DNA of 64,000 nucleotides from Myripristis murdjan (Eukaryota; Chordata; Actinopteri; Holocentriformes; Holocentridae). The stretch spans positions 19,221,183-19,285,182 of the forward strand of contig NC_043980.1 in the NCBI RefSeq assembly GCF_902150065.1, written 5' to 3'. This document shows positions 61,300 to 64,000 of this stretch, piece after piece; within the stretch, counting starts at the first letter, position 1; each line of letters starts with the position of its first letter. The notes under the pieces were generated by a model, which made no database searches, was not told the origin of the DNA, and was given only the letters and a program-made list of their open reading frames with translations. The translations under genes and the position numbers were made by a program.

Positions 61300-62894
61300 G
61301 GTGGCTGGTCAAGAACCATCATATTTACTCATATTTACTCTGAGCTGCCCTCTGGTGGATTTATTGCTTAACATCGACGGCAATAGAAAGGACACAAATG
61401 CTGCAAGATATTTGTAGGTTTTTGTGACAGTGTTAAAGCACAATGTTGCAGATATTTTTGAATGAATGCAAGGAGTCAAAGGACTGACTTTGTATTTACC
61501 ACATTGTCTTCATGGAGTGTGATTGCTTCATATTTCAGTAAACAGGTGAGTTTGCTGAAGTTGGTCCACCTATGTATAGCTATCTGCACTTACAGCGATT
61601 AACTGTGCAAAGCATACAGAACATGTAGGTGTACACAGCCTTTCAATTACGACATAATTGCAAAGGCAACATTTGGCTCTTTGACAGTAATTGAAGCCCG
61701 TCAAGTAGAAGCTACAAAAAACAGAGATACTGCCCATAATTAGTACCTTAGTATAACCTGTACCATATATATGTTGCTTTTTTTTATTTCCTCTTCACCT
61801 AAAGCACTAACTCTGCCTGACAACCTATTTAAATGCCATGTGTTGGTATCAAAGGAGAAATCCTATTATAATAGTTTCTGAGACTTGTTGTTCAAAAGAC
61901 CACTAAAAGCTGTAGTTGAAAGTCAAAATATTGATATACGCCTTGTATAAAGATGATTTAACTTATATATTGAATATTTACAGTCCATCTTTATACTGTC
62001 TTCTATCTTATATATCTACATATCTTATATCTGAACTACAACTTCCGCTTTGAATTTCAATCACTAGCAATGTGTCATTGCACATGAGGATGTGAATCCA
62101 TTTGCATGAAGCAAACCAGGCCTAAAATTTTTAATTCCTCATCTGAACCACCAGAACATAAATCATTCCAGCACCATCCTCTAATGATTCAATGACGTCT
62201 TAATTAGGCAAAAAGTATATAATTTCATGTTAAAATTACCCAGTGGAAATGAAGTTTATTTTTTGTTTCAGCACCAAATCACTTCCTCCCTTTTCATTTC
62301 CATGTGCCGGCCCTAAGCAACACACACTTCTGTTTCTAAGTGTTAAGAAGATTCATTAGACACATCTCTAAAAAATCATGGTTGTAGGCAATATGTTGCT
62401 CAGGGAAAACATGATATTGTGCACAGGGCTTAAGACTAATGATAATATATTCATGCAGTGACAAACTGGCTGAACATGCATGGCCTTTTTCAGCACTGCC
62501 CTCTTTGACATTCAGACAGTGCAGCTCCCAGTATAACCACTGTCTTCCACACATCAGTGGTGGATGCTGAGGAAGGGAAAAGTGCATTTCCCATTAACTT
62601 TCTCAGCCTGGATGTTTCCTGCTGGCCTGGAAATCTGAACTAGGAACCTACTGTACTGCTCACTGAGCCTTATCTTTGTTATGTTACCTCTAGACTTCCA
62701 TCCAGGCAGCACAGGAGAGTGAAATCTCCACAGAATCAGCCGCTTCAACTTGTCTATAGCACTTTAAAGCTGAATGCACAGTGCTCTGGTGTGGATGAAA
62801 TTCACGGATACCCTCTAACAGATAACATTATGATAATGGTTTGTGACGTGAATTTAAATAAAAGGAAATGGCAATGTGAAAAATATGTAGTTGT

Positions 62895-62935
<41 letters not shown>

Positions 62936-63900
62936 GAAACACTACTTATTCATCCCTCTTCAAAGACACAGCGGTCTCATTGTGCTGTCATAAAATGCTT
63001 GTGAACTGCTCTCTGTATATTGATTGTGTTCTGATATAGCAACATAAAAAATGAAACCTGAGTGGCTATACATGACATCATGGATATGATCAATTACTGG
63101 CCAATTTAGCTATGCAACCTAAGTAAAGTCCACTCTTTCTCCCCATGGCAGGAAGCTTTTCTAAATAGTAGAAAGCCGTTTTCAAGTACTAGCAAATTTA
63201 GAGGTTTCCATTTATGAGAGTCAGAAGCATTCATTGTTATCTTAGTGTACATTTATTCTGGGTTCTTCCTATATTGCCACTGCAGCTTTTTTTTTTTTTT
63301 TTTTTTTTTAAATAAACTTAGTAGAACAGACTGGGCACAGATTATTTCAACACAAATGTTATCGCTAAACAATTTCTCCTGTGTGCTGGAGCAGCACAGT
63401 GCAGCAGTAATTCACCTTTGCATGCAGCTGCTGTGAAGAAAAATGAGATGTCTACAGCAGTTTCATAAAGTGTTAACCTGGTGTGCTCAGCAGTCAGACC
63501 TGCATATAACCGCAGGTCAGAAAGGGTTAGGTCATTTTCAGGGCACTCAGTTCAAAATGTAACATGCCACTGCAGGTCACATTATACTGATGCAACAGAA
63601 TTTCAAAATCATATCTGTATGGACTGGATAAAAAAAAAAAAAAAAAAAATCACTTAGACATTTTGAGTCCATGTGACTGAAGCTTGATCTATCTTACAGC
63701 CACTGAACAAGCGCTTGTACTGCATACTGTCAAAGAAAATGTCTGACCCTCTGCTATTCTGATTTTCACTTAAATTTCACCCTTAAGCAGCTTCAAAGTT
63801 AGAAAAATTATGTTCTCCCATATTGTATGACAGTATCACATAAATATTGCATACATACTGGCTGCAGCGCTTCATTCCAGTTATATCAAACTTGCACAGA
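61300..63900. other. Spacer, no gene seen
   Basis: A (GATA)n run is at 62896-62935, poly-T at 63289-63310 and poly-A at 63630-63649. I see no exon or element with support. Confidence 0.45.
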
Positions 63901-63902
63901 GT

Positions 63903-64000
63903 GAAATATTCAAACCCAAAACACAGTTTTACTGCTAGACCATTATATCAAATAGAAAAGATATAGAGGTCTTGTCCGTCATTTTATTCACATTTCTGTG
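63903..64000 (+). repeat. Dispersed repeat, copy 2 (cut by window end)
   Basis: Same order of words as 34401-34500 (ATATTCAAACCCAA; TTATATCAAATAGAAAAGAT). Family unknown. Confidence 0.6.

Overview
The window looks like nuclear DNA of a teleost fish. It has small spliced genes, long AT-rich introns and spacers, many CA/GT and other microsatellites, a tRNA-derived SINE of the kind common in percomorph fishes, Tc1-type and foldback DNA transposons, and a cyclic-nucleotide-gated channel gene. A percomorph source is an inference from the SINE. All recognised host genes lie on the + strand. No tRNA, rRNA or CRISPR feature was found. Gene models were built by eye from reading frame, splice sites and phase; every intron within the coding part of the SCPP genes is phase 0.

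The main content (about 1.5-47.2 kb) is a cluster of seven secretory calcium-binding phosphoprotein (SCPP) genes, here called A to G. Each has an upstream TATA-like box, a first coding exon that is almost purely a signal peptide (18 codons in six genes, 22 in one), then small phase-0 exons and a low-complexity, proline-rich or acidic C-terminal part. A (1763-2424), B (17975-18512) and C (20797-21414) are very short and share one plan: signal exon, 13-15-residue exon, one repetitive last exon. D (25635-28185) resembles odam. E (30312-32333) ends in a run of nine aspartates. F (36679-38643) is proline/glutamine-rich. G (43623-46952) ends in alanine-rich A5-P-D repeats. SCPP proteins are secreted and act at mineralising or epithelial surfaces such as teeth, enameloid and scales.

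One immune-type gene lies inside the cluster: a four-Ig-domain Fc-receptor-like protein (10763-15446) between SCPP A and B. Its reading frame ends in a short hydrophobic tail with no cytoplasmic part. Just upstream of it (about 10.0-10.4 kb) is a relic of the 3' end of SCPP A, evidence of an old tandem duplication. After the cluster comes a complete cnga1-like rod CNG channel alpha subunit (48660-51693, 692 residues), followed by a decayed partial copy of its own last exon and 3' flank (52727-53425).

Mobile DNA includes a nearly perfect 3.76-kb palindrome with 1.7-kb arms (2950-6710), two smaller palindromic MITEs, a decayed Tc1 element, a LINE reverse-transcriptase fragment, a DIRS-like fossil in an intron of the Ig gene, and an unclassified broken element at 34.7-35.6 kb. 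From 53.4 kb to the end I see no gene. That part holds repeats, including a 440-bp direct duplication whose copies start 2.5 kb apart.
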